From positions 9,554,861-9,618,860 of the forward strand of contig WARS01000015.1 in the NCBI GenBank assembly GCA_008933995.1: DNA of 64,000 nucleotides, read 5' to 3'. Source of the DNA: Datnioides undecimradiatus. Lineage: Eukaryota > Chordata > Actinopteri > Lobotiformes > Datnioididae. The number at the start of each line of letters is the position of its first letter. Position 1 is the stretch's first letter. This document shows positions 13,001 through 24,839 of this stretch, in pieces. The notes under the pieces are model-generated. The model did not search any database, was not told the origin of the DNA, and saw nothing but the letters and a program-made list of their open reading frames with translations. Position numbers and translations under genes: made by a program.

Positions 13001-15677
13001 TGAGCATCTGGGATGCTTTGAAATTTTTATGACACTGCGGTTTGTGATGGTTGGCATTTTCCTTTTCTACTGGCAGCCTGGTGCCAAAACTGTCTATCGC
13101 CTTAGGCTGCACACTCAGTTGGATTCGAAATAAAAAAACTGCTCCAGATTTTATCTTGCAGAAGAAGGGCAAACAATCGCCTGGTTGTTAGTTCAAACAA
13201 AGTGTGACTCTTAAACTCTAAACTACAAAAAAATGTAAGCAACAGTGACACTCTGGTGGTTGGAGGTTTTCAGAGCAAAGAGCCAGGTGCTGAGAAAGAA
13301 AGAGTTATAAAAACTGGGTCAGACCAGGTCATCACTGCTCCTTGTTAATTCACAGTGATTCAACACTTTGACTTGAAGGTCTATGGGCTCTGATCCAGAG
13401 TCCTAAACCACAGACGCTCAAACACTCTGTCAAACCTACCGCAGACTTTTACCTTTCTCAGATCCCCTCCCTGACAGTACTCCATCGCCAGCAGCGGCAT
13501 GTCATTGGTGGCCACCAGTTTCTGCATGCCCTCAGGAACCTCTCTGGCTGCAACAACGTTGACATGATCCAACCTATGTGAGCAAAGACGAGTGGTACAG
13601 TCAGTAGAGCTGCAGAATGCATAATACTTTGGTTGTGCTTGCCACAGGCTGCAATTTTAGATATGGGGACATCTGAGATTTCTGATTGCACAGTGCAGTT
13701 TTGTTTTTGTCTTGTGAACCATTAAAATAAAACAATGTCTATTTGTCCAAAAAAACAAATATGACATAAAAGTATGAAAATCATACAAGGATTTTGGGCA
13801 TCAAAAATATGTTTCATCTTGTAACATGTTTGGCCCTAAAGCCACAATATATTAATTTAACATTGCATTACATCAGTCAGAGATTATTACTATTTTACTT
13901 CTTGCATTTAGTCTCAATCACTTTGTAAAAGCAGACTAACTAATATCTAAAATGTCATACTTACACAATTACGTGCAATGATCATTCATCAGTTAATTAA
14001 TAATCTTCAAACCCGACGTTCTCTTCTACTCCCTCAGCTCTTTGATCTGCTCTCTTCCTTTCTCTGTTAGTTATACTTCGCTGTGTCATAACTCTGACTG
14101 AAACAACGTGTTTCTGGCTGTCACAGGCTCAGGTCCACTTTAATAAAGATAACAAACTCAAACTGATACCAGATTCACAGAGAAGATGATTGCTGCAACC
14201 ATAACATTGTACAACATGTAATCAGTGTGTGTCTGTGTGTGTGTGTGTGTTCTGCAGGTCATATCGTTACATTCTATGATCTGATGTGGAAAATATTTCT
14301 CTCATCTTTGTTCTGCCTCATTAAAGCATACATACATATATAAAAAACACATTTCAGGGTTATAAAAACAGTTAGAGAGGGTGGGATACAATGATGAACT
14401 TTTTTTTGGCTTTGACTAAAACATTAACATAAAACACTGAGCTGATGAAAAAGTAATGCAATAAAAGCTCTATAAACACACCATCACTCAAAAACATTGT
14501 GACAATGATGTGTTTTTCAGTATCTGTGTTAAGTAGCTGTTATGAAATAATGGTAGGTTGCCATGTAAATGTCCCCTGCCCTGTGGTTTTTTCCACGAGT
14601 TGAGCGTGGGTGCACGGGAGGGGTGGTGGTTGTGACCATGTCTGTCTGAAAACAACACACTTGTTAAATTGAGAATAGGAAAGAAATGTTTTTTTTATGT
14701 TCATGTTTGCACCAGTAAGTCACAAAACACACACACACACACGCATCTCACAAATGATGGAAACCTGCATAAGCTGCCATCCAACTCCAGTGACCCAAAC
14801 TGAAATTGTTAATAGACACCACAGACGTGTGTGGAAATGAAACACACACCAAAGGCAGAGCAAAAAGAGGAGGCAGCACATTAGCCTGTCAGAAATAACC
14901 ACCAACTGACCAAAATAACTTTAACTTCCAAGCTGCTCTAATTATTTAATGACTTGCGTGATTTTTTTGTTATTTCAAGGTACATATTTAGTTTCTGTAT
15001 TTTGAGAAACACTTGTGAAACAGATGGCTACATAAAAGTCATATGTCAAACTCATGAGCACAAAGCTCGTCATGGAATGTACCAAGTTGAGTCACAACGT
15101 CAAAACCAAAACTTACCATAACCATGCCGAAAAAACAGCTTTCAGGCGTTTGGACAGTAAAAGCAATGGGAAAATCACCAATTTCTTCAACCGAGTTAAA
15201 AAAAACGAATGTGTCACACACTGACAGGCCTCGCCACGGAAAAAGACACCTGAATCAGTTGTATATACAGAGACAAGCTTAGGTAAGACGCTGTGGTCAA
15301 ATGGAAAACAAACAAAGCTGTTAGGAAATCTGGTCATTTTCTGAGATAATCATCTGTAAGAGGTAAACTGTGACGGACCAAATAAGGCAAACGTTCTATA
15401 CGTTTTTTCTTTAATGAATACCTTCAATGTCACCCTGATCTTAACATGACCTGAAGACAGGGCCAAAGGCAATGCTGTGTGTCTAGTCCCACATACATTC
15501 CGGTTTGACCTTTACTGCAAGTCAGTTTTTTTCCTTGAGGGCCTTTTACAGGGTTGATGCATGTGAGAGTGAAACTGACCTCTTCATGATCTGGATCTCT
15601 AGGCACCATCTCTCTTTGTTTCTTTCGCTCAGCTCCTGACGACATTGCTTTATGGCAATTTGTTCCTCTGTGTCCTA

Positions 15678-15714
<37 letters not shown>

Positions 15715-18346
15715 TTTCTATAGGTATTCAATAAGAAAGGGACATCATAGATATTCAGTAGTTATAATATCTAATCTACAATTTAAAGAGGTAAATTAGT
15801 AGCAACTACATTTTAAACTACTACAAGTACTACGCTACAAAGCTGTTTTAAATTAGGCCTCATATTTGGGAATTTATTTCACATTTCTCATTTTTACATT
15901 GTGTTTACAGTTAGGACTGAGAATAATAATCTATCTATTGATCGCTTCATCTAGAACACATCTGAAAATGATATAACGTCAAGCATGATTTCCTGGAGCT
16001 AAAGGTGACATCTCAAATGTTTTTAGCCAAGCAAGAGTTCAAAATACAAGGATATTTTTAATTAACTGTAGCGCTTATCTATAATTCTACCCTAGCCTTA
16101 TGTCTTTACGGGCGGCTTCATATTCTGTTAGAAGATGCACAAACAGTTAATAAAAAGTGACGGAGTGGAGTACAAACTATAACACAGATACGAACACACA
16201 ACCTGAATAGTGATGCCAAACGCACACACTGTACATTTAACCACTTGCATAAAATGATGCGCAATACAAGTGCATCTCATTACCTGTTTCTCATGAAATC
16301 ATCAAGGAAAAGGGACGCACACTGCTTCCCATAATTTGATCAATGAACTAAGAATAACCTTCAGTATTGTCATTAATACAGTAAGACAGGAAATTTCCTA
16401 TAGAGGAAGTTTAGTCATCAGAGCAGCAGCAGTGCCAGCAGTGCCCTCTTCAGTTAAGTCATTTTCCAGCCATTGTTCCCACTGTCTTATAAACACTGTG
16501 GCACCAATGACCAGCAGCAATACACAGTTAACTTTTAAATGCATGTATTTAAAAATATATTTTATATTTAAATCAATGGGAGAAAAATATTTCCAAGGGA
16601 TCATATTCTTAAGAAGCTGACTCTCCATCATTTGGATATCTATGGGGATGAAGCCTGGCAGGCGCTCTAAACTTGCCTCTAAAGTGAGTGTGAGTAACAC
16701 AACTCAAATACAAGAGAGGAGGAAGAGGAAGGGCCACAGAGCTGGATTGTTCATATTCCCATAGTGTCCTGTTGCCAATGATGCAACTCTGTAGTGCTCT
16801 TATCCTGTGACTTAGTCTGACATCACTGCAATAGACACCATTTCTGTCAGGCTGTGTGCACAAAGACAGTTTCCTGGAGTGATGTCACACAATTTATAAA
16901 AATGGGGCAGGTGAAAATCCCATTCAGAAAATCCAAAGCTTTTTTAAACACACTGACTTCATTTGTGATCTGTTGTGGTGTCATTCTGATTACACATTAA
17001 TGATCGGTTTTTAATTTGGACGTGAAAATTGGTTTCACATGGTTTTAACCCTTTTAAATTCCTATATATGAGAATATCTTAAGATATGTCTTTGACATTT
17101 CACTGAGGTGCAAGAGTAGATATGATGAATTAAGACAGAAGGAGAGTCCTTTCAGGTAGACAGCTGAAGCAACAGCATGGTCTTAGTGGACAACAAGGTG
17201 GATTCTTGGGTTATTTAAATGGAGATTACTTGACAAAATAAATGTGTCTGGAGGAAACACAAAAATATGTTGGCGTTTGAGGTGTCAGAGTAATTATTTC
17301 AGCCTCAGTTTTCCAGAAAATAGGAATTAAATGATTTTTTGTGGAAAATCAGACAGTGAGCAGTGACAGTAGAGGGTTAACATTAAAGGGAAAAAAGAGA
17401 CTTAAGTGCCACTTTCACAAAGGCCACTTTCCAGCCAGCAAGTGATCTGAGGCAGAGTTTTTTCAAACTGTAAGGCAAGAAAGAGACTTGAAGTGGAGGA
17501 GAGACACGAGACGTAACACATGGGCCACAGTTGGGTTGTATTTCTTTTCTGAGTCACATCTGAACACAGACATGATGCACATATTTTTAGATTTAATGTG
17601 ACTTACACTTTCTGAGGAAGTTATTATTATCCCATCCATCAGCTGAACCTTTCTAAACTGGAACTTAACAATCATGCAAGAAAGACAGTCTCTCCACAAC
17701 TTCTAGTTTACTTCTGTGTCAAACTAATCCAGGGATGTTGTCTGTACATCTATAACTACTCTAGAAATAATAATTGCTATTCATGATACTTTAAATGGTG
17801 GCATTAGGCAAAATGCGCACAATTACAAGAAATAAAGGGACTCAGGTTGAGCTGAAATCCAAAGCTAAGACACCGACTCCATGGCAACAACATACTTCCT
17901 GTTTAAATTTTTAGACTGCCCACCCCCGAACCACTACATGATGGGAACTTTGAAGCAGTTTTAGATGACCTGAAAAATTTACTTGAAAAAATCTTGCTTT
18001 TACCGTTCAGTTTGAACAGAGCCATTATCATTGATGATGATGATGATGATGATGATGTTGCTGGAAAACATCAGCAGGGCAACTTTTGCTGTCTTCAATG
18101 TAAATTGTTGAAATGCTTAAAGAAATTAAGTTAATGTAATCATTTTTATGGAGGAATTTTAAGTGATGGAGTCTACTCAAGTTCCCCCACAGGCACAGAT
18201 AAAAACTCCCACAGAGAAAGTGGGAAAGTGTGTGAATTGTGTACCTTATTTTGCCATCTTGTGACATTCCCAAAGCCTCCGGTGCCCAGTCGCTCTTTCA
18301 GCTCCCAGAACCCGCAGCACTGCTGCTGCTGGGGGACTCGATTCAT
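4200..18346 (-). CDS. ikbkb: Inhibitor of NF-kB kinase subunit beta (IKK-beta)
   Basis: Ser/Thr kinase that phosphorylates IkB in the cytoplasmic IKK complex with IKK-alpha and NEMO. 21 coding exons in transcript order: 18346-18245, 15674-15580, 13573-13453, 12585-12516, 11087-10999, 10032-9943, 9845-9721, 9201-9094, 8991-8862, 8627-8433, 8338-8224, 7702-7579, 7478-7327, 7138-7077, 6988-6888, 6793-6744, 6631-6532, 5726-5579, 4976-4879, 4465-4372, 4259-4200. They total 2,229 nt and 742 residues (human 756). Visible: glycine loop GTGGFG, catalytic Lys43 (IAIKQ), HRD Asp145, DLG at 166-168, activation-loop Ser177 and Ser181 in SLCTS, ubiquitin-like domain about 307-383, helical scaffold-dimerisation domain to about 660, and a C-terminal NEMO-binding motif EWTWL at 727-731. 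Start is the ATG at 18346-18344, eleven residues before the conserved [14 protein letters not shown]-alpha is ruled out by closer agreement with IKK-beta throughout. Confidence 0.97.
4775..4858. repeat. (TG)n-(CG)n microsatellite next to an ikbkb splice donor
   Basis: About 84 bp of alternating purine-pyrimidine: a long TG run followed by a short CG run, then mixed CGTGCACG. In ikbkb sense it begins about 20 nt after the donor of the exon 4976-4879. Confidence 0.97.
7015..7046. repeat. (CA)n microsatellite in an ikbkb intron
   Basis: A perfect CA run, TG in the ikbkb sense, inside the short intron between exons 7138-7077 and 6988-6888. It sits about 25 nt before the acceptor of the second exon. 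Confidence 0.95.
8005..8095. repeat. Remnant of a common teleost interspersed repeat
   Basis: Contains a close match to the motif gacgcttttatccaaag that recurs in ray-finned fish genomes, followed by a degraded tail. Recognised from memory of fish introns; the family name is not known to me. It lies in the ikbkb intron between 8224 and 7702. Confidence 0.35.
10033..10998 (-). other. ikbkb intron, no gene seen
   Basis: A 966-bp intron separating the HRDLKPEN exon from the activation-loop exon. The stretch around 10245-10275 (gctaaactaagctaactgg) resembles a fragment of a fish interspersed repeat. Nothing else stands out. Confidence 0.6.
11088..12515 (-). other. ikbkb intron with a kB-like site
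   Basis: A 1.4-kb intron. It holds a perfect kB-type decamer, gggaaattcc, at 11699-11708, and TG-rich low-complexity sequence around 11960-12170 on the plus strand. Open frames in the TG-rich part are Val/Cys-rich artefacts. No exon seen. Confidence 0.6.
12586..15579 (-). other. Two ikbkb introns around exon 13573-13453
   Basis: Introns of 867 bp and about 2.0 kb. They are AT-rich with short CA runs at 14230-14250 and 14728-14742. I see no RNA gene or additional exon in them. Confidence 0.55.
15677..15713 (-). promoter_or_regulatory. ikbkb: (TG)16T5 acceptor tract of ikbkb exon 15674-15580
   Basis: In ikbkb sense the 3' splice site reads sixteen TG units, five T, then AG. The usual mixed pyrimidine tract is replaced by a UG repeat. 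The exon behind it encodes catalytic Lys43. Confidence 0.9.
18031..18058. repeat. (GAT)n trinucleotide repeat
   Basis: About nine tandem GAT/TGA units in an ikbkb intron. It yields a poly-His open frame on the minus strand that has no support as a gene. Confidence 0.95.
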
Positions 18347-18753
18347 GGCCTCCTCAGCTGCTCCTACACCAAACACAACAAAAAACAAGAATGAACTCAT
18401 TCCAGTCTAGCTCACACCAGTAACACAAAAAATATTGGTGAAACAATTACTAAGGCAAAAACGTAAAGTTGGACCTCAAAGTGGCACCAGAAAAAATGCC
18501 TTCTTCTAGATAAGTTAATTTTTAATGAATGTGCAGTGGGTGTGTGAGGGCATCTCAGACTCATCAGGCTCAGCCCTACATTGTTAACCCTTTGCACAAA
18601 CATCATCAAGTTTTATACTTTCCAGCTCCACAGGTACACCAAAGCTGGTGGCAGATTACTGTTAGCATTTAACATTAATAAAAATGGGTATGTAAGAATT
18701 AATCACAGAATATAAATGAAGCTTTGGTGTGAGAATTTACTCTACTGCCAAGA

Positions 18754-19020
18754 TGATTAATCAATTAATTGATCAGCCATTCAACAGAAAATTAATCACC
18801 AATATTTTGATGATCAACTAATCATTACAGACATTAAATAAGAAATAATGTCAAACATTCTTTTTTAAAATCTTTTAAAATTTGAGAATTTGATTTTTTT
18901 CCCTTTTTTCTATCATTAGAAATTGAACTGGTTTTGAAGGGCATCGTCCGGGGAAACTGATTTTTAAAGATTTTCTTACATACTTACAGAGTATAGACAT
19001 TAGCTGCAGTGCAGCCCTAA
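18754..19020. repeat. Degraded teleost interspersed repeat, copy A
   Basis: Starts with an AT-rich gattaatcaattaattgatc-type end, continues through a segment like aatgtcaaacattc, and ends gcagccctaa. This order matches a repeat common in percomorph introns. It lies in the first (untranslated) intron of ikbkb. Recognised from memory; family name unknown. Confidence 0.45.
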
Positions 19021-19822
19021 TTCAGACCTTAGTCAGACGTACGTTAGGAATCATTCTCTGGAGACAGTCAAATCTAATGTGATCCATCCTGTATTTACTG
19101 AAATATTTCAGATCATATGTCACTGGCATAATGAGTGGAAGCTGCTTCAGTTTCAGGGTGACGGCATAGTGCATCCTGGCTCACTGTCCTGCTGTCACAG
19201 CTCACTGGTACACTTAAATAAAATAGATATTCAAATGTTATGGTGGTTACTAGTAACGTCTCTGCTTCTTGAAATATAAATTACGGGATCCCTATAAAAA
19301 TACATCTTTACTTTATGATTTTGAAAAGCTCAACATGATTTGTTTATATCATTATTGGTATATTGGGCTCTAATAGATAGAGGACTGCTAATAGATTTAC
19401 TTTCTATTAGCAATTCAGAACTCTCCAAAGCTACCTCTGATTGTGTATAAACATTGGCTTAATGTTGCTTCTTACACCATTTGCAGGTACACTGACCAAA
19501 TACATGTCAGTATATAGTCACGTAGTCACAGAAAGCATCCCACATGCTATTACCAGGCCCATTAGGGTTGCAGTGACAGTAACATGCATCAATCACTTCA
19601 ATCAGTTTTCACGGCTCTATTATCTATTGATAATATTGATCTCACCTCTCTGCTCATTATAAAATACATCCAAACACAACAAAATACTTTCTCTTTCTTT
19701 AAGTGTGTTGTTCCTGTTTTTTGGAGTTATTACATTGCACTACAATGTCCTCGTTTTCGGATTTGTTTTCTTGCAGACAGGACAGGCGCTTCAGGCGCGG
19801 TATCATTTCAACTAAATCTTAC

Positions 19823-19960
19823 CTTAGACTTCGCAGGAAGCGTTACCACACTTTCACACCTGTTTTCCAATGAACACTGTGTGTATCCGTTCTTTAAACG
19901 AGTTAAACTTTAAACACTACAGTGGCACTTTTGACGACACAAGTCTCAAAAACTCTCTAC
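19823..19960 (-). other. ikbkb: Candidate untranslated first exon and promoter of ikbkb
   Basis: On the minus strand a strong donor AAG|GTAAGA has its GT at 19822-19821. About 175 bp upstream is a GC box (gggcggg, 20003-19997) and an ETS-like CAGGAAGT. The coding exon at 18346 is preceded by an acceptor AG at 18365-18364 and a 17-nt 5' UTR piece, so an upstream untranslated exon must exist. This is the best candidate seen. The transcription start is not defined by a TATA box. Inference, not proof. Confidence 0.45.
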
Positions 19961-20204
19961 TTCCTGATTCTCATATTTCCTGTAAACCTGCAGAGACCCG
20001 CCCACAGAGAGGCAGAGTCCTGGCAATCTGTTTTATGTAAAAACGTTTGATATATTTGGTCCAACATGTGACTTTATAATTAAAAATGTAAAGTTATCTA
20101 AAGTTTAAGAAACACCTGTATCCTAACTTTTTAAACACCTGTATTACTTACATATATTGAAAAACACGACGATTCTGATTGGCTGAGACATGCTCGCTGA
20201 TTTC

Positions 20205-20295
20205 TAAGTATCTAGTTACATTTACTCGAGTGCAATACTTACGTACAGATTTGAAGTACTTGTATTGTTGCTTTATACTTCTTTTCCACTTTAAA
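20205..20295. repeat. Teleost repeat of the 'tactcaagtac' type, copy 1
   Basis: Contains tagttacatttactcgagtg, acttacgtaca and tttgaagtacttgta in the order seen in a widespread fish repeat. A second, reverse-orientation copy is at 40905-40965. Recognised from memory. Confidence 0.45.
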
Positions 20296-21825
20296 CGTGG
20301 GAAATTTTACAGCTACCGTATCCTGTACAATCCTGTAACACTGAATTAATCTCAGTATTAATGTGAATCTGTGCTGTGAATCAGTTACTTGTCCTCACAA
20401 CATAATTTCTTATCCACATGACAAAAACATGTAATGTTGATGTTAAATTTTGAATTATTGTGTGGTGAATTATTTAGTGTTTCATGTAAAAAGGTATCAG
20501 GCTTATCTTGCCCTTGAGTGCATCCCATAGTCATTATGAGGAGTAGTTTAAATGTCTCAGTTTAGATAATGAGCAAATTATACTTTTAAATGAAGTGCTG
20601 AACAAAGTTGCCTGGCCGTTAAAAGAGGTTTTAATATGTTATCTCTTATTTCGCCACTTACAGAGAAGAAACACACAAGGAAACGGGGCAGATTGAAGTA
20701 TGACATTTAAAGTCTTATCTTAAGCAGACCTATCACTTCTGGGTATTAGGATGTTGAGTCATAAAGCTGAGTTAAAGCTTAAGAAAACACCATGAAAGTA
20801 TCATTTCACATGATTATGGAGCCTACATCTGGTACTGTTTTGTATGGACATTAAACACTCACTTAAAAATACCACTACTACTATTCCTTAAAGATTTGGA
20901 TTTTCAGATCATCCATCAACACTTTTTAAAAATGGTATACTTGTTGTCATATAGCCAAAAGATATTATTTTGCCTTGCTTAAACTTTCTTTATATGTAAA
21001 AAATCTCAATCATCTCAATGTTTGACATTCTCATTCTCATTCTCAGTTTCTGATTTTGCAAAGTAACTGTTGATCCAGCCTATGTTGTGTTTGGAGTGCA
21101 CGTCAGAATTTCCAGAGTATGGGAGTCATTTTCCTTTAATCGGCTGCTGTTTTGGGATAGTTCAGGTGAAAACTGAGAACTTGTTTGATACGGCCAACAA
21201 GCTCAGTCTTAATCTCCATCTTCACTAACATCTGACGTCTCTCCGACGTAATCTGTGGGTGTGTGAGACTCCTTTTATCTGATCTGAAATGTTTGTTATA
21301 AAAAAGAAGGCTTTCCTGTTTATTCCACAGAATATGGTGCTGCTTCATACTCTCTTCCAGTCAGGATTGTAGTGACACAACACCAAGGGCTCCATGGGAG
21401 TCAAGAATACAACTCAAAATGAAAGACCTTTGTTGTTCTCAATAACTTATTATTACACAAGTATTTATTTCCCATCGCATACACCCAATTCAGTCCTTTA
21501 TCTCTTAGCGTCAGTTGCATCTGTTACGGGCACAGCTCCACAGCAGTTTAACTGATGTCGTTGCAATCGACATATTGTCCTCTCTCTGACAAACCAGCAA
21601 TGGACATCTTCAATATTCATTCAAAAATCCCTTGTTGGAGCTTTATATGTTATTATATGTTCTGTAATTGTTGTTTCGTGATGAGTTATTAATGTTTTCT
21701 TGTGAGTCACTAACATGAAATTTAGCATTACTAATTTGACATTTAGTGAAATATGCTGGTTTGATTACCTGCCAGTATTTGGAGTTAGATTAGATTAGTA
21801 CCATTGCATACCTGTTAAATGTAAG

Positions 21826-22045
21826 CTTACAGCCAGGAGCTGCTTATCTTAGCTTATCTTAGCTCAGCATAAAGTGTCGATAATATGGGCCAGTCTCTGG
21901 CGGACTCTCTCCATGTGTTGGTCTAACATCAAGATATGAGTTCACTTGTGGGCTGAGGTGCAGTGAGGGTTTTGTTACCTTTATGCAGAGCCAGACTAAC
22001 TCTTTCCCAGCCCAAACCCAGCAGCCATATGTAGCTGCCAGACAG
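21826..22045. repeat. Remnant of an interspersed repeat with tatcttagctta motif
   Basis: Tandem tatcttagct units followed by agcataaag and a diverged body resemble a frequent teleost repeat. The match is partial and the limits are guesses. Confidence 0.3.
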
Positions 22046-23593
22046 CATGAGAGTGGTATGAGCTGACCACTCATCTTACTGTAAGTGTAACTCCACATCA
22101 TGTTGTCCCTTTTGAAAGAAAGTTTTCACTATCTCTTGTTTTTCTAGCTGGATTTTGCTTTTGCAGTGCTTATTCATTGTTACATCAAAAATACATGACA
22201 CACAAGGAGGTTTTTGAGTGTGTTGACTGTGATAATGTGTCTCAGATGGCTTACCAACACTAATGCGGATGTTAGCACACTGAGGTGGTGTACCAGATGT
22301 ACTCTATAAATTCAATTAAGGTTGTGATTTTAAGATCTAATCTAAATTTAACAAAAAAAAAAAAGTAATTCCAATTTCCATAATGCTACTATTGGAACTG
22401 AATTTTTTCCCGTAATTTCCCTTTTTATTTTTACTTTACTGGATTCTGTTTAAGCCTACTAAATGTTTACTTGAACAATGACTTCTCATGGGGGCTAAAT
22501 AATTATTTTTCACCTCTTATGGTCCTTTTCTGAAACAAGCATTCTTGGCAAATACTGTAAATAATGCAGTTTTATTTATTGTGTACCGCTTCTCATGGTC
22601 TCGTCAGAGAGTAAACTCTGAGTCGTGTCTCTGCTCAGACGTCACCAGATTCTTGTGCTGTTATTATACGTGGCACTTGATACTCTGTTTATAGTTTTGG
22701 AGAGTCTGATTTGTGAAAACAGTTACCCACACAGTAAACAGAAATGTTTAAAACGGTGGTTTGTCTCGCTTCTGCAATTCTTCCTCAAAATGTACAAATG
22801 CCATTCACTGCCATTCATTGCATCATGTCAAAAATGGGCAGTCAAACTGAGGATCACTGAAACGCTTACCTCACAAGGGAGGAAGAGTGCAGTAAATGAT
22901 CAATTGCTCTCCATGAATTTGATATTCTGTGCCAACAGAACATGACTCAAGGAGATAAGACAACTGGCTGTGTTGGAGGAACCCAGTGTAATGTAGCTTG
23001 AGCAATTAGTAATAGATCCGATTTTTAAAGTAAACTACACAACCCTGTCGTGTGCGTATGTGTGTGTGAGTGGTTATGTGTGATTTTTTTCGTCTCAAGA
23101 AGTGGGTGTGCACTCTAATTTGACACAGATGGAAACAGAGAGAACAGACGCCAAACTAATCACCCCCACCCATTACATCCTCAAGCACAATGTTCTCAGC
23201 AACTTAATGTGGAGTTAACAGGCAGTAAAAACAATGAACATGAATTAGCTAAAGCTAATAAAATTATTAGGGGTGCTAAGAAAAGATGCAGCTATTCTTA
23301 AAGCTAAATGACTGATTTCCTGAGGAAGGGATGAGATGAAGAAAGGGAAGGCGGTTGTAACAAATGACTCCTGGTGCCAGCTGGTAAACTGCACAGATAC
23401 AGTGGCACCCATTGCAGACTGACAGATGAGATTTGATGAGTTTGAGATAGTTTGAGACAAACCCAGTAAACAATCAAATACAATTCCCTCTTTTTGAAAC
23501 TTTCCATTTATTGTTGTTCAGACAAGGTAGAAATTAAAATTTGAATAATGAACAGGGGACTTAACTGGGACACAAATTAGTACGAAAACAGTT

Positions 23594-24040
23594 TCAAACA
23601 GTGGATAACATTTCCAGGTAGATAGTCAGTTTTTTCCAGAGTTCTGTATATTGATCAGATTGCAGTCTTGCAGAGAAGGTCCGTTTCTCCTCACAGTTAA
23701 TCTCATTTATGATTGCAATCCAGTTATCCTTCGCAGGTGGGTTTGTCCGCAGCCACTTCAGTGTGAGGGCTTTTTATGCATGCAACCAAAAGCATTTTAT
23801 AAAGATATTTATCCTGAGCCATGAGATTGTGTGGACATTTGCCAAGATATAATGTAACAAATGAGCAATCAACTTCTACCCCAAGAATGTTACTCATTTC
23901 TTTTGCTGTATCTTGCCAAATTACCTAATTAGAGAGCAGACCCAAAACACATGAAAGTGGTCTTCCATTGATTTACTCCCTCCAATATTTATCCTGACCC
24001 AGAATAACCTGGGAACAATTCCCCTTTTGAAGGTATAATT
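23594..24040 (-). mobile_element. Decayed L1/Tx1-type LINE, 3' end of ORF2
   Basis: On the minus strand the translation gives DHFHVFWVCS, then YLGKCPH and KYLYKMLLVA, then TLKWLRTNPPA and EEKRTFSARLQ, ending at a TGA (23596-23594). This order is the C-terminal end of L1-clade reverse-transcriptase proteins. The three parts lie in different frames and there is an internal TAA at 23923-23921. The fragment is therefore dead, with at least two frameshifts, and only about 450 bp survives. No intact 5' part is seen upstream. Confidence 0.75.
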
Positions 24041-24589
24041 TAATGTATTTTTGGTGGAGGCTTACATACTGCATCACCATTCATACTACTCTTGTTTTGT
24101 TTTTGTTTTTGTTTTTTTAACATTAGAGCAGTTTTCTAGCTTTTGAGATTAAATTATGTAATCCATTTTATATATCTGCCTAGTCTTTCTTTTGCTGCTT
24201 AACACTTATCTTGTGGTATCTAATCTTAACAATATGTATAAGTTTTTAGGCCTATTGTTTAAAGACATGTTCAAGGATAGAAAAAACCCATTTTATTAAC
24301 AGTTGTTTATTCGTATTTGGATAAATAATAACAGAACTACTACTACTATAGCATATGCTGTATCTTCTGACAGGAGTTGAGTAAATCGAAAAATGTCAAA
24401 GTAACATTAAATAAACAAAATATAAATACTTTTCTGAAATTTATACAAAAAATTCTGAGGTATTATTTGAAGGATTTATTTATCTTTGATGAATGTAAAG
24501 TAGTGAAGCGTGACTAACTGATGCAGCGTAATATGTGATATTTAACTATCTTTGCTGGTAAAGTGCGTGATTTGCCCTCTTAACCTCCT

Positions 24590-24751
24590 GGATCACTTGG
24601 GACAGTCCCGTCCGTGTCGGCACCGCCCAGCAGGCTACATCATCATCCGGCGGGCCAGCCACGCTTCCCCGCTGAGGTCACAGCGGCCCTCCCCCTTCGC
24701 ACATCTGCAGCACCGGAGCTCAGATAAAAACTGAGAGCCGAAGCGTAGCTA
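24590..24751 (+). promoter_or_regulatory. plat: plat promoter
   Basis: A CpG- and GC-rich island in AT-rich surroundings. It carries GC-box-like caccgccc and ccctccccc, a CRE-like tgaggtca at 24673-24680, and a TATA-like gataaaaa at 24723-24730. Human PLAT also has a CRE-like promoter element. The transcription start would fall near 24750. All elements are seen in sequence; their use is inferred. Confidence 0.6.
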
Positions 24752-24839
24752 GATCAGTCCCAGCGACAAATCCCAAGGACACCGATGGTATCACTGTACA
24801 TAAAGTGAGAAGCAAGCGATTCAGAAGAGATCTGATTTG
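24752..24839 (+). other. plat: plat untranslated first exon
   Basis: Ends at a strong donor, tttg|gtaagc, with GT at 24840-24841. Human PLAT also begins with a non-coding exon of similar size. It holds an upstream open frame of seven codons plus stop (ATG 24785 to TGA 24808). The 5' limit comes from the TATA-like box only. Confidence 0.55.

Larger units (their letters stand above)
15675..18244 (-). other. First coding intron of ikbkb
   Basis: A 2.57-kb intron following the first coding exon. It contains a GAT triplet repeat at 18031-18058 and, at its 3' end in ikbkb sense, the TG-repeat acceptor. No other feature recognised. Confidence 0.6.
19961..24589. other. Intergenic region between divergent ikbkb and plat
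   Basis: About 4.6 kb between two genes transcribed away from each other. It contains the fish repeat at 20205-20295, a repeat remnant near 21826-22045 and a LINE fragment at 23594-24040. I see no further gene. Elements regulating either gene could lie here, but none is recognisable beyond the GC box near 20000. Confidence 0.6.

Noticed and set aside
18028..18273. Minus-strand frame ending in poly-His
   Set aside because: The His run is the GAT repeat and the frame reads out of a real ikbkb exon across its donor.
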